Positions 1 to 8,310 of a DNA stretch of 64,000 nt are shown one piece after another. The DNA comes from Paenibacillus thalictri (GTDB lineage Bacteria; Bacillota; Bacilli; Paenibacillales; NBRC-103111), in assembly GCF_004307995.1 (NCBI RefSeq), contig NZ_SIRE01000029.1, forward strand, positions 1-64,000, written 5' to 3'. The translations under genes were made by a program, and so were the position numbers. The notes under the pieces are model-generated. The model was given only the letters and a program-made list of their open reading frames with translations, was not told the DNA's origin and did no database searches. Positions within the stretch are counted from its first letter, which is position 1; the number at the start of each line of letters is the position of its first letter.

Positions 1-2
1 GG

Positions 3-149
3 AAGATACTTCGGTTTTCGACTGGGTTTAGCTTGGTGTTGCCATTTTTCCTGATTCCCACCTCAACCGTGGTAAAACAATTTCCAATTTTCACAGATCA
101 GGACTTGACATATTACCGCTGGACTTTAAATGGGAAAGCTTTGATATGA
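3..149 (+). CDS. C-terminal fragment of an unrecognised protein (open at left edge)
   Basis: An open frame enters from the left edge and stops with TGA at 147-149, leaving 48 residues that begin KILRFSTGFSLVLPFFLIP and end LNGKALI. The first part is hydrophobic. A short GC-rich hairpin at 184-202 follows, which fits the 3' end of a plus-strand gene. I do not recognise the family and cannot exclude a chance open frame. Confidence 0.3.
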   Translation, partial: KILRFSTGFSLVLPFFLIPTSTVVKQFPIFTDQDLTYYRWTLNGKALI

Positions 150-183
150 ATTGAATTTATAAAACGGTTCATTGTGTCCGTTT

Positions 184-203
184 AAGCCGGACAAACCGGC
201 TTT
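184..203. terminator. Short hairpin between convergent ends
   Basis: Arms AAGCCGG and CCGGCTT enclose a 5-base loop (ACAAA). In the plus direction it is followed by TTATT. It lies between the plus-strand fragment and the 3' end of znuB, overlapping the znuB stop, so it may serve both directions. The T tract is weak. Confidence 0.45.
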
Positions 204-1098
204 ATTGAACGGATGATTCTCCTGCCGGACGGGGAATTTGGCCGTAAGGCTCGGCTTCGGGCCGCTTCACGTTGGCACGGCCTAGCTTTTTGCCCAACAT
301 CACGGACAGCTTTTTCAAGCCGATACCCGCCAGCAGGAAGCCAAGCAGCACCAAAGCGATTGTGCCGCCGGGAGGCGTGCTGAGCTTGTAAGAAGCGGTA
401 AGTCCCGAAAATACTCCCAGCAGGCCAATCGCCATCGCCGAAAAAAGCGCGGCTGTAAAACTCGGCGCGATACGGATCGCCAAAGCGGCGGGAAGCACGA
501 TCAACGCCGACACAAGCAGCACGCCGACAATCGGCATCGCTGCAGCGACGATCATACCGGTCATCACGCTGAACAGCATCGAGATGGCGTTTACGCGGAT
601 TCCGTTTGTTCTGGCCGTGTCTTCGTCAAAAACGATTTGATAAAGCGGCCTGCGGAATAAATAAAAGAAACAGGCGCCAACCAATCCGACAACGATCATT
701 AATCCAAGCTCGCCGGACCCAACAGCAACAATGGAGCCAAACAAATAGGAAGTAAAACCTTTATTAATGCTTTGATTCAGGCTCATCAGCACAACTGCGG
801 CGGACAATCCGCCCAGCATAATAATCGCTATGGAAACCTCGCTGTACGTTTTGTACGATCTCCGCACATATTCCACCGCTATGGCTCCTACAATCGCAAC
901 GGCAAAACCGGTCCACGTCGGATTGATGTGAAAATAAGCTCCTCCGGCGACACCGGCCAGCGAGACGTGAGACAGCATATCCGCCATCAACGCCTGTCGG
1001 CGCAGCATTAAATATACGCCTAACACGGAAGCAAGCAGCGCGATTATCCCACCGGCACAAAATGCCCGCTGCATGAAGTCGTAGTGCAGCATTTCCAT
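202..1098 (-). CDS. znuB: Zinc ABC transporter permease ZnuB/AdcB-like
   Basis: This is a membrane permease of the ABC-3 metal family (298 aa). It begins MEMLHYDFMQRAF, the usual N-terminus of Gram-positive ZnuB/AdcB proteins, and shows about eight hydrophobic segments. With ZnuC it would import Zn(II), or another divalent metal, delivered by a binding lipoprotein that is not in this window. The start follows an AAGGAGG Shine-Dalgarno and overlaps the end of znuC by 55 bp, so the two are translationally coupled. Mn and Zn permeases of this family are hard to separate by sequence; the Zur-type boxes upstream favour zinc. The Ala-, Glu- and Pro-rich C-terminal tail after the last membrane segment looks unstructured. 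Confidence 0.88.
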   Translation of the reverse strand: MEMLHYDFMQRAFCAGGIIALLASVLGVYLMLRRQALMADMLSHVSLAGVAGGAYFHINPTWTGFAVAIVGAIAVEYVRRSYKTYSEVSIAIIMLGGLSAAVVLMSLNQSINKGFTSYLFGSIVAVGSGELGLMIVVGLVGACFFYLFRRPLYQIVFDEDTARTNGIRVNAISMLFSVMTGMIVAAAMPIVGVLLVSALIVLPAALAIRIAPSFTAALFSAMAIGLLGVFSGLTASYKLSTPPGGTIALVLLGFLLAGIGLKKLSVMLGKKLGRANVKRPEAEPYGQIPRPAGESSVQ

Positions 1099-1751
1099 CC
1101 GCCGCCCTCCTTTCTTTCGAGCTGTATGATCCGGTCAAGGTAACCGCCCGCTTCGGCTAAATCATGTGTCACCATCACAACCGTTCTGCCATGGGCCTTC
1201 ACCTGATGGCTGATCAGTTCGTAAAAGGCGCTTCTGCTTTCCTGGTCCATTCCGGTTGTCGGCTCATCCAGCACAAGCAAATCCGGCTCCTGAGCCAAAG
1301 CGCGGGCGATACAAATCCGCTGCTTCTGTCCGCCGGACAATTCGCCGATTTTGCGCCTGCGGAGCTCCCACATGCCCACTTTCCTCAGCGCCTGTTCGGT
1401 GAGCATATGATCTTCCGGTCGAAGCCGGCGCAGCCACGAGCCTTTCACCAGCGTGCCGGAGCGGACGAATTCCGCAACCGTGCTTGGAAACGCTCCGTTA
1501 AACGAAGCGATTTGCTGCGGCACGTACCCGACGCCCAGCTTTTGCCCCGTTTCGTTGACAGCAGCGAGCCGAATGTCGCCTTTCCACGGCTGAAGCAGAC
1601 CAAGCAGCAGCTTGAGAAGCGTTGTTTTGGCGGCGCCGTTGGGCCCTGTTACCGCTACGAACTCGCCCGAATGAATTTCGATATCGGCGTCCTCCAGACA
1701 CGGCACGTCGCTGTAACCAAACGCCACCTGCCTCATTGAGGCCAAAAGCAT
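1044..1751 (-). CDS. znuC: Zinc ABC transporter ATP-binding protein ZnuC-like
   Basis: This is the ATPase of the metal importer (235 aa). Visible motifs are Walker A GPNGAAKT (residues 36-43), signature LSGGQKQR (138-145) and Walker B LLVLDEPTTG (158-167). An Ala in place of the central Gly of Walker A is, as I recall, common in Gram-positive metal ABC ATPases. I chose the ATG at 1751 because AAAGGAGGAGG lies just upstream; the open frame extends to 1781 without a ribosome site. The last residues overlap znuB in another frame. The upstream region carries two Zur-like boxes, so expression is probably induced by zinc limitation. Confidence 0.88.
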   Translation of the reverse strand: MLLASMRQVAFGYSDVPCLEDADIEIHSGEFVAVTGPNGAAKTTLLKLLLGLLQPWKGDIRLAAVNETGQKLGVGYVPQQIASFNGAFPSTVAEFVRSGTLVKGSWLRRLRPEDHMLTEQALRKVGMWELRRRKIGELSGGQKQRICIARALAQEPDLLVLDEPTTGMDQESRSAFYELISHQVKAHGRTVVMVTHDLAEAGGYLDRIIQLERKEGGGWKCCTTTSCSGHFVPVG

Positions 1752-1854
1752 AGGTATCCCTCCTCCTTTTCGGGTAAACAAGAACCCGCTATTGCTATGA
1801 GCCTAAACACCGTTTTGCTGCTTGCAATAACGGCGCTAAAGGGCCCTTCTTTTT

Positions 1855-1874
1855 AAACGTAATTATTACGATAT
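1855..1874. promoter_or_regulatory. Zur box, proximal, upstream of znuCB
   Basis: The sequence AAACGTAATTATTACGATAT contains the perfect inverted repeat CGTAAT-T-ATTACG (1858-1870). It matches the established Bacillus Zur consensus, which has a GTAATNATTAC core. It lies about 105 bp upstream of the znuC start. Confidence 0.8.
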
Positions 1875-1901
1875 GTAATCAAAAAAATAACGCCGCGCTC
1901 T

Positions 1902-1920
1902 AATAGTAATAATTACATTT
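1902..1920. promoter_or_regulatory. Zur box, distal, upstream of znuCB
   Basis: A second perfect GTAATAATTAC core (1906-1916) sits in an AT-rich context 48 bp from the first, centre to centre. Two boxes in tandem before znuC suggest tight repression when zinc is sufficient. It could also influence readthrough from the cobW gene that ends at 1962. Confidence 0.7.
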
Positions 1921-1961
1921 AAATAATGTACCAGCTATTTGTCTGTTCGTCAATGCTTCTT

Positions 1962-3158
1962 TTATTCATTTGATAACATTGTACTTGCGATAGCCATGCG
2001 AATATGCTCCTTGGAAAAATGCTCTCCGATAAAAACCGCCACGTTGGGCACTTGATCTCTGGGCCTTAATTTCAGCAGCTCCAGCTCCCTGTAGGCGTAC
2101 TGGAACAAAAACGGCTGAGCTTCATCGGCAAAACGCAATATGCCTTTGGCACGGTACACTTCTGCGGGAAGCAAGCCGATCAACCGCTCGAACCGCTCCT
2201 TATCGATTGGCGCATCAAAAAAATGGGTATACGCCATTACATGGTCGTGTGAATGGTGCGCGTGCTGCGGGCTGCCGTGCTCATGGTCGCCCGCGTTGGC
2301 GGCACAGTTGGCGTGGTCGGGTGCGTGGCTGCTCCCGCTGGCGGCGCACTTGTCGTCGCTGTGCCCATGGCCGCCTCCGCTAGCGGCGCATTCTTCGTCG
2401 CTGTGCCCATGGCTACCTCCGCTAGCGGCGCATTCTTCGTCGCTGTGCCCATGACTACCTCCGCTAGCGGCGCATTCTTCGTCGCCATGCCCGTGACTGC
2501 TCCCGCTGGCGCCACACTCGGCGTGGTCGGGCCCATGCCCGCCTCCGCCTACGGAGCATTTGTCCAGCCAGGCCAAACTTCCGCCGCATTGAACGGTCGC
2601 TTCCAGCTCAGCGTGCGGATTCCGCGAGCGAATGATCCTCTCTGCCTCCTCCAGTTCGAACGCCGTCAGTTTGTCCGTCTTATTAAGAAACAACAGATTG
2701 GCGCAGCGAATTTGTTCCTCCATCAGACGGAACGTTCTCCCTTTAGGTGTGCGGCTCAATTCCATAAATTGCGGGGTATCGACAACCGTAACGACAAGAC
2801 GCAGTTCCACAGCGGTTAGCAGTGAAGCTTCGGTTACGCTATGTATAATCTCCATCGGATTAGCCGCACCCGTGGATTCAATAACAATGACGTCCGGCGA
2901 ATGCTCGCGGCAAAGATCCAAGACGGCGATGCTCAAATCTCCGCTGATCGTACAGCATATACAGCCGCTCAGCAATTCCGCCATCGGCACATCCGTTTCA
3001 ATCAGCTCACCATCCACATTTGCTTCGCCGATTTCATTCATAACGACCGCGGCTTTGCGCCCCGATTGCTTGACAGCTTCCAACACGCGGTTTAGCAAAG
3101 TTGTTTTGCCGCTCCCCAAAAAACCCGACAGCAGATACACAGGTACAATCGGTTTCAA
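1962..3158 (-). CDS. CobW/COG0523 GTPase with His/Cys tandem-repeat insert
   Basis: This is a metal-handling P-loop GTPase (398 aa) of the CobW/ZagA/ZNG1 family, which delivers zinc to client enzymes. It has Walker A GFLGSGKTT (12-20), the metal-binding GCICC motif (65-69), the guanine motif NKTD (159-162) and a C-terminal CobW_C domain (about 308-398). Between the domains (about 201-306) is a long insert of 14-residue repeats of the form HGHSDEECAASGGS, each with two His, one Cys and an acidic cluster, ending in a His run. That is far more metal-binding capacity than the usual short His-rich linker. The start is TTG (3156-3158) with GGGAGGG upstream and no nearby in-frame ATG. A Zur-like palindrome lies at 3187-3197. 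Confidence 0.85.
   Translation of the reverse strand: MKPIVPVYLLSGFLGSGKTTLLNRVLEAVKQSGRKAAVVMNEIGEANVDGELIETDVPMAELLSGCICCTISGDLSIAVLDLCREHSPDVIVIESTGAANPMEIIHSVTEASLLTAVELRLVVTVVDTPQFMELSRTPKGRTFRLMEEQIRCANLLFLNKTDKLTAFELEEAERIIRSRNPHAELEATVQCGGSLAWLDKCSVGGGGHGPDHAECGASGSSHGHGDEECAASGGSHGHSDEECAASGGSHGHSDEECAASGGGHGHSDDKCAASGSSHAPDHANCAANAGDHEHGSPQHAHHSHDHVMAYTHFFDAPIDKERFERLIGLLPAEVYRAKGILRFADEAQPFLFQYAYRELELLKLRPRDQVPNVAVFIGEHFSKEHIRMAIASTMLSNE
2315..2524. repeat. 42-bp tandem coding repeat in the cobW gene
   Basis: Units starting near 2357, 2399 and 2441 are nearly identical over 42 bp, and diverged copies flank them (from about 2315 and 2483). Each encodes one His/Cys 14-mer. The near-identity at DNA level points to recent slippage or recombination, so copy number may vary between strains. 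Confidence 0.85.
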
Positions 3159-3186
3159 ATTTATGAACCCTCCCGATTATTTATAC

Positions 3187-3197
3187 GTAAATTTTAC
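3187..3197. promoter_or_regulatory. Zur-like palindrome upstream of the repeat-bearing cobW
   Basis: GTAAA-T-TTTAC is a perfect 5-1-5 palindrome preceded by AC. It resembles a Zur core with one change per half site and lies about 30 bp upstream of the TTG start, where a repressor would block transcription. Confidence 0.5.
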
Positions 3198-3272
3198 TAT
3201 TTATATACCGATTAATCTACCTTTCTTTCAATCGCCTGTCAATGCTTTATCAAACTGTGCTCGGATTAATGT

Positions 3273-3309
3273 TAAAAAGGCATGAGTCGAATGATTATCT
3301 GCTCATGCC
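3273..3309 (-). terminator. Rho-independent terminator after the sulfatase operon
   Basis: On the minus strand, GGCATGAG and CTCATGCC form an 8-bp stem followed by TTTTT. It lies 27 bp beyond the sulfatase stop and separates that operon from the cobW gene. Confidence 0.75.
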
Positions 3310-3335
3310 CCTTCTTTATGATTTTTTATGAATAA

Positions 3336-4838
3336 CTAAAACCTTACTTTGAACAAAGACGCTTGATTCACAGAGAACTCCCTTTCATATCCCGGAATAT
3401 GCGGGATGCTTTCAGGCGGGTCTTGAAACAGCAGCAGCGCATCCGGATCCTCGGGCAACCGTTTGACCGGATAACGACGCCAGTCGTCACCTTCTAATGG
3501 CGTATCGTATTTTTCTTTCTGGAAAAATCCGATCAGACCCCGCTTCATTTCCTCCTTAATATCGAAGTACATCAGATTATTGGACAAGTTGCGTGTTTCA
3601 TCAGGATCGACCTTCAGATCGAAAAGCCACTCCATATCGTCGGGAGCGGAGTACATATATTTGTACCGTTCAGTCACCGACATATAGACGCCATACTCTT
3701 CCCGGTTATACTGGGCAAATATGCGCTCACGCTCCACGGAGCCGCTCGCGATATCAATAAGGCTATCCCCGCTATACGTGATCTTCGGCTCAATATTCGC
3801 CGCTTGTAAAAATGTAGGCAAAATATCAACAAGGGAAACAGGCTTATCGCAGCGCACATTTTTCGGAAGATCGGGATGTACCATAATCATCGGGATCCGT
3901 GCGGCTGCATCCAGAAAACTTCGTTTACCCACGCAATGATAATCGCCAAGCAGTTCCCCGTGATCGGACGAGAACAGAATCAACGTATTATCCAGCAGAC
4001 CGGCTTCCTCCATATAGGCAAGCAAACGCCCGATTTGGTAATCCACAAATGAAATGGCTCCGTAATAAGCTGCTTTCATGGCGCGGAACAAGTGATCGTC
4101 GATTCCCTGGTCCCTATACTTGTAACGGTTCTGGAACTTGTTCCAATACGTAATGAGCCCTTCGCTATCCTGCGGTCTCTTGGGCAATGGCATCTCCGGC
4201 CCCCGGTACAGCTTGTTCCAAGGAGTCGGGTTTTCGAACGGCGGATGCGGCTTGATGAAGCTGGTCATCAGCATGAAGGGACGGGTTTCGTCGCGCCTTT
4301 TCAAAAAATCGATGCTGCGGTCCGCAACCCAATGCGTATTGTGAAGATGCGCAGGCAGCTGCGAAGGCTGCGGAATGTAGTACATCTCACTGCGTACGCC
4401 CTGCGGATCATGCACATGACCGTAGCCGTTCTCCCTTAAGAAAGCTTTGAAATCGTCCTCCAGCCCCCCTTCTTCGCTGTAATCTCTGGACTCGAAGCCC
4501 CACGGCGTGTCGCCGTCTTTACCGGTGAATGTGAAGTGCATTTTACCTACGCCGTGCGTCTGATAGCCATGCTCCTGCAAAATCTCCATAAAGCTGGCCC
4601 GGCCATCGGGCATGCTCTCATTGACGGTACAATTCGTACGATGCGGCAATTGCCCTGTATGCATCGCGTAACGAGCCGGAACACAGACAGGACACGGCGA
4701 ATAAGCCCGGGTAAAAGCAACGCCCTCTTTCACCAGCCGGTTTAGGGCCGGTGTTTTGATAATCGGATTCCCCAGTTCTTCGAGCGTATCGTACCTCTGT
4801 TGATCGGTAAAGAGGAACAAAATGTTTTGCGGTTTCAT
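3336..4838 (-). CDS. Type I sulfatase, cytoplasmic
   Basis: This is a sulfatase or arylsulfatase-type hydrolase (500 aa from the chosen start). It carries the formylglycine motif C-V-P-A-R at about residues 52-56, whose Cys is oxidised to formylglycine in active type I sulfatases, and alkaline-phosphatase-fold metal motifs (TDQQRYD near the N-terminus, SSDHGELLGDYH in the middle). There is no signal peptide, so it should act inside the cell on imported sulfated compounds. The ATG at 4838 follows GGAGG by 8 bases; an upstream ATG at 4865 has no ribosome site. It is the last gene of an operon with a sugar ABC transporter. No formylglycine-generating enzyme is in the window. A phosphonate monoester hydrolase is the main alternative. 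Confidence 0.82.
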   Translation of the reverse strand: MKPQNILFLFTDQQRYDTLEELGNPIIKTPALNRLVKEGVAFTRAYSPCPVCVPARYAMHTGQLPHRTNCTVNESMPDGRASFMEILQEHGYQTHGVGKMHFTFTGKDGDTPWGFESRDYSEEGGLEDDFKAFLRENGYGHVHDPQGVRSEMYYIPQPSQLPAHLHNTHWVADRSIDFLKRRDETRPFMLMTSFIKPHPPFENPTPWNKLYRGPEMPLPKRPQDSEGLITYWNKFQNRYKYRDQGIDDHLFRAMKAAYYGAISFVDYQIGRLLAYMEEAGLLDNTLILFSSDHGELLGDYHCVGKRSFLDAAARIPMIMVHPDLPKNVRCDKPVSLVDILPTFLQAANIEPKITYSGDSLIDIASGSVERERIFAQYNREEYGVYMSVTERYKYMYSAPDDMEWLFDLKVDPDETRNLSNNLMYFDIKEEMKRGLIGFFQKEKYDTPLEGDDWRRYPVKRLPEDPDALLLFQDPPESIPHIPGYEREFSVNQASLFKVRF

Positions 4839-4884
4839 GCAGTAGGCCTCCATCCATATATACACAGCTTCTATGCTTCAAGCC

Positions 4885-6360
4885 TTATTTCTTTGTTCCG
4901 TAATTGTTGTCCTTGCTCCATCCCTGACTGGCCTTAAGCGAATCGGCTTCCTTGCGTGCCGCTCCATTCAGCTTATTGGCGAAATCATTCAGCGATTGGC
5001 TTCCATCCAAATACAGCTGCCCTTCTTTGCCGAACACCTCGTATAAATTTTTGCTAAAGGCCGGTCCGAACAAATTCATCTTGAATGGTTCATTCACGAT
5101 GAGAAAAGGCGTAATATTGTCGGGAAACTTGGCGTTCTTCAGAACAGGCGCCACGTATTGCTTCTCGGCAAGTGTCTGCTGCACCGCCGGGGATGACATG
5201 TACATCAGGAAGTCAACGGCCGCTTCCTGCTTTTCAGGCTGAAGCGATACAGGGAGCGCGTATACGCCGTCCGGATTGCCTGCCGCCACTTCATAAAATT
5301 TCTCTTCCGCGTTCGGATTTGTCTTTTTCGTTAAATACGGAACCCGCATAACCCCATAATCGACAAGACCTTGGGCTTGCTTGGAAAAACCCGCGGTACC
5401 TAGCGTCATCGCCGCATCACCGCGAAGGAACATATCGCTTGCATCATCAACGGTGAGCCCGTTAAAACCTTTGGGCCAATATTGGGTCCAATCCTTTAAT
5501 AACGGAAACAAATCAATAAACGGCTGCTTGGTGAAGTCAATTAAGCCTGCATCGATGCCGTATACAATTTCATTGGACGTAATGAGGCCGTTTTTGTCCA
5601 AATCCAGCTGCGGTACCATCTTCTCGGTAGTTTGATCGGAGAAATACCGCATCATCCAGTTCGGACGGTCCCCGCCCTGCTTATTTGTGCCGATGGCCAT
5701 AGGTGTAATGCCTTTGGCTTTCAGCTTGCTTTGCACATCCTGAAATTGTTCCCATGTCTGCGGAATCTCGGAAATCCCCGCTTTTTTGAAAATATCCTTG
5801 TTGTAAAATAAACGGACGGCTTGAGAATAAGTCGGTATCCCGGCTATTTTATCCGTACCGGGAACCAGCATGCTTTTCATAATATTTTCCGAGAACGTAT
5901 CCTGCCATTTCTGGTTCTCAAAGTACGGATTTGGTTTGGCCAAGAAGGAATTCAAATCCAGGATCAGCTTCTTACCGTAATCCTCCTGAGTCCATAAATA
6001 ACGGGAAGGGATGATATCCGGCCCGGTTTTGCCGATAAGCTGTGTCGTCACCCAGGTGCGGTGGGCGTTAACATCTTCAAATACATCCGTTAACTTAAGT
6101 TCAACCTGCGCTTTCGCTTTCGGATTGGCGTTGTAATCCTGCACCAGCTTCTGATAGGTTTTGTTGTCATCGTCCAGCTTACTGCCTATGGCCGCAAATG
6201 TAAGCTTAACCTTGGCGCCCCCTTGAGCATCAGGTTTGGCGCTGCCTGCATCTTTAGCGGCTTCCTTGCCCGCATCGGTATTCGCGTTTGTACATGCGCT
6301 CATTACGGAGGTGACTAAAAAAGTACTTAACAGAATCGTTAACGTTTTTTTGCCGATCAT
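4885..6360 (-). CDS. Sugar ABC transporter substrate-binding lipoprotein
   Basis: This is an extracellular solute-binding protein of family 1 (491 aa). It has a Lys-containing signal peptide and a lipobox-like VMSAC with the acceptor Cys at residue 23, followed by a low-complexity Asn/Ala/Asp/Lys linker. It would capture a saccharide outside the cell and hand it to the two permeases encoded just upstream. The sulfatase gene 46 bp downstream suggests the ligand is a sulfated mono- or oligosaccharide, which is inference. No ATPase is encoded in the operon, as is usual for this class that shares a general MsmK/UgpC-type ATPase. Confidence 0.85.
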   Translation of the reverse strand: MIGKKTLTILLSTFLVTSVMSACTNANTDAGKEAAKDAGSAKPDAQGGAKVKLTFAAIGSKLDDDNKTYQKLVQDYNANPKAKAQVELKLTDVFEDVNAHRTWVTTQLIGKTGPDIIPSRYLWTQEDYGKKLILDLNSFLAKPNPYFENQKWQDTFSENIMKSMLVPGTDKIAGIPTYSQAVRLFYNKDIFKKAGISEIPQTWEQFQDVQSKLKAKGITPMAIGTNKQGGDRPNWMMRYFSDQTTEKMVPQLDLDKNGLITSNEIVYGIDAGLIDFTKQPFIDLFPLLKDWTQYWPKGFNGLTVDDASDMFLRGDAAMTLGTAGFSKQAQGLVDYGVMRVPYLTKKTNPNAEEKFYEVAAGNPDGVYALPVSLQPEKQEAAVDFLMYMSSPAVQQTLAEKQYVAPVLKNAKFPDNITPFLIVNEPFKMNLFGPAFSKNLYEVFGKEGQLYLDGSQSLNDFANKLNGAARKEADSLKASQGWSKDNNYGTKK

Positions 6361-6470
6361 GCCGATTACACTCCTTTAAGTAAGGTGAATTTGAACGAAC
6401 TGGATGAATCCCCCATATCCCGCCTTGACGGCAGCCCCTCCTTCATGTTTTGTAGGATGCTTGTAGCAAG

Positions 6471-7295
6471 CTATCCTTTCATTGAGCCGGATGTGAGTCC
6501 GGCAACAAATGTGCGGGTTGTTGCGGCAAACAATATAAGCAAAGGGACGGAAGCGATGACATAACCGGCTAATTGAAGGCCCAGCCCTTGCGATACCGTA
6601 CCGGGGATTTGCCCTAAAGCTAGTATGACCGGTTTTACCGAATTGCCCGAAGTGATGACAAGCGGCCATATGTAGTTGTTCCAGCCTTGCATGGTATTCA
6701 TAATTGCGACTACGGAAAGAATCGGCACCGACAGCGGTATGGCGATTCGAACATACATGTTGAACTCGGGAGCGCCTTCCATCTGTGCCGCTTCAAACAG
6801 CCCTTTGGGAATTCCGGCGAAAAACTCCTTGATCAGCATAGTCGCCATCGTGGAGCCAATGGCAATAGGCGGGAAAATTTGACCGCTATAAGTGTTAAGC
6901 AGCCCCATGTCTTTGATCAGAATAAACTGTGGAACGAGTAATAAAAATCCGGGAATCATCAGCAGCATGAGAATCAAGAAGTAGAGGACATGTTGGAAAG
7001 GAAATTGAAAGCGGGCGAATGAATAAGCAGCCAAAGAAGACAAGATAAGCACTCCGAGCACAATCATTGCCGTGATGAAGATGGAATTTGCCAGAAAGGG
7101 CAATAAATACCGGAAAGCCGTTGCATAGTTATCCAGATGCCATTGTGCGGGAATTCCCCAAAACCGCTTTAAAATATCAACTCGATCTTTAAAAGAATTG
7201 AGCACCGTAAGATAAAACGGGAATACGGTTAGCGCCAAAAGCACAATTAACGCTGCTGTGTGACCTAATGTGAAGAGAGGTTGTTTTCTAAACAT
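6471..7295 (-). CDS. Sugar ABC transporter permease, MalG-type
   Basis: This is an inner-membrane permease of the CUT1 carbohydrate importer family (274 aa) with six predicted membrane segments. The cytoplasmic coupling helix motif EAAQMEGAPEFNMYVRIAIPLSVP is visible in its central part. The start follows AGGAGG by 7 bases. It lies 9 bp after the MalF-type gene and 110 bp before the binding-protein gene. The C-terminus GLTSGSMKG is the typical ending of MalG-type subunits. Confidence 0.88.
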   Translation of the reverse strand: MFRKQPLFTLGHTAALIVLLALTVFPFYLTVLNSFKDRVDILKRFWGIPAQWHLDNYATAFRYLLPFLANSIFITAMIVLGVLILSSLAAYSFARFQFPFQHVLYFLILMLLMIPGFLLLVPQFILIKDMGLLNTYSGQIFPPIAIGSTMATMLIKEFFAGIPKGLFEAAQMEGAPEFNMYVRIAIPLSVPILSVVAIMNTMQGWNNYIWPLVITSGNSVKPVILALGQIPGTVSQGLGLQLAGYVIASVPLLILFAATTRTFVAGLTSGSMKG

Positions 7296-7304
7296 GAGAG
7301 CCTC

Positions 7305-8258
7305 CTAATCTCTAGATTCGGTCGCTTTTAGAAATTTGTTGTTGATGACGGTCAGCAGAAGGATAACCAGAAACAAGACGACTCCGATTGCCGATGCATA
7401 CCCTAGTTCATTATGGGTGAACGCCCGGTTGTATAGATGCAGAGCAGGTGTAAGCGAAGCGTCTCCAGGGCCGCCGTTTGTCAATATAAGCGGAAGTTCG
7501 AAATTTTGTATTTGGCTGATGACGGTGAGCATCACAACCAGCTTGATTTGGCTTTTCAGCATAGGCAGCTCCAGCCTCCAGAAACGGCTCCAACGTGTCA
7601 TCCCGTCCATGCTTCCGGCTTCGAAAAGATCACCCGGTATCGCCATTAACCCGGCCATATACAGCAGAAAAAAAATTCCGCCGATCCATGGAAAGTTATA
7701 GAAGATGAGAGATCCTAAAGCAGTCCCTTGTTCACCAAGCCATGCGTGAGTGTATTCGCCTAACCCGACTAACTTGAGAAGCTGATTTAACGCTCCCCCT
7801 TGCTCATAGATCGTGGACCAGATTCGGATGACAACGATGCCCGGCACAACTAGCGGAAGGATGAAGAGCACACGCACCACATGGGCGACTTCCTTGCTTT
7901 TCAGATGATAGACCATCACGGCAGCAATAAGCGGAAGCGTGATGTTGGCAAGCAGCGCACCAATCGTCAGGAATACGACGTTCTTAAGTGACGTCAAAAA
8001 CGATGGGTCGCTCAACATGCGGTAAAAATTGTCCAGTCCGACGAATTGGTTTACATTGGCCCCGTTCCACTCGTACAAAGATTTGATGAACGCGATAATA
8101 AACGGTTCATACTTAAAAAGTGCCAAAAACACAAAAATGGGAACAAGAAAGTAATAGGCTTGCCGGGACTTCCACATTCTTCTAGTAAGACGCATGGTGT
8201 ATTGGTTATTTCTGGAATTTCCATGAAGCTGGCGAGGCGGGGCTGAACTTATTTTCAC
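7305..8258 (-). CDS. Sugar ABC transporter permease, MalF-type
   Basis: This is the partner permease of the CUT1 importer (317 aa). It has an Arg-rich cytoplasmic N-terminus, then six membrane segments and the coupling motif near EAGSMDGMTRWSRFWRLELP. I chose the GTG at 8256-8258 because AAGGAGG lies 8 bases upstream; the frame stays open to 8342 but that would overlap the regulator gene and lacks a ribosome site. It is the second gene of the lacI-malF-malG-binding protein-sulfatase operon. Confidence 0.85.
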   Translation of the reverse strand: MKISSAPPRQLHGNSRNNQYTMRLTRRMWKSRQAYYFLVPIFVFLALFKYEPFIIAFIKSLYEWNGANVNQFVGLDNFYRMLSDPSFLTSLKNVVFLTIGALLANITLPLIAAVMVYHLKSKEVAHVVRVLFILPLVVPGIVVIRIWSTIYEQGGALNQLLKLVGLGEYTHAWLGEQGTALGSLIFYNFPWIGGIFFLLYMAGLMAIPGDLFEAGSMDGMTRWSRFWRLELPMLKSQIKLVVMLTVISQIQNFELPLILTNGGPGDASLTPALHLYNRAFTHNELGYASAIGVVLFLVILLLTVINNKFLKATESRD

Positions 8259-8310
8259 TCGTGTTACCTCCTTAACTTGTATTTTAAATAGAGGCAGCGG
8301 TGAAGCTGCC

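Noticed and set aside
2315..2524. Regular 42-bp repeats, considered as a CRISPR-like array
   Set aside because: Units are contiguous without spacers, in frame with the cobW gene and encode a metal-binding motif.
6376..6669. 97-codon frame overlapping the MalG-type permease
   Set aside because: Shadow in another frame; the permease frame has clear family motifs and a ribosome site.
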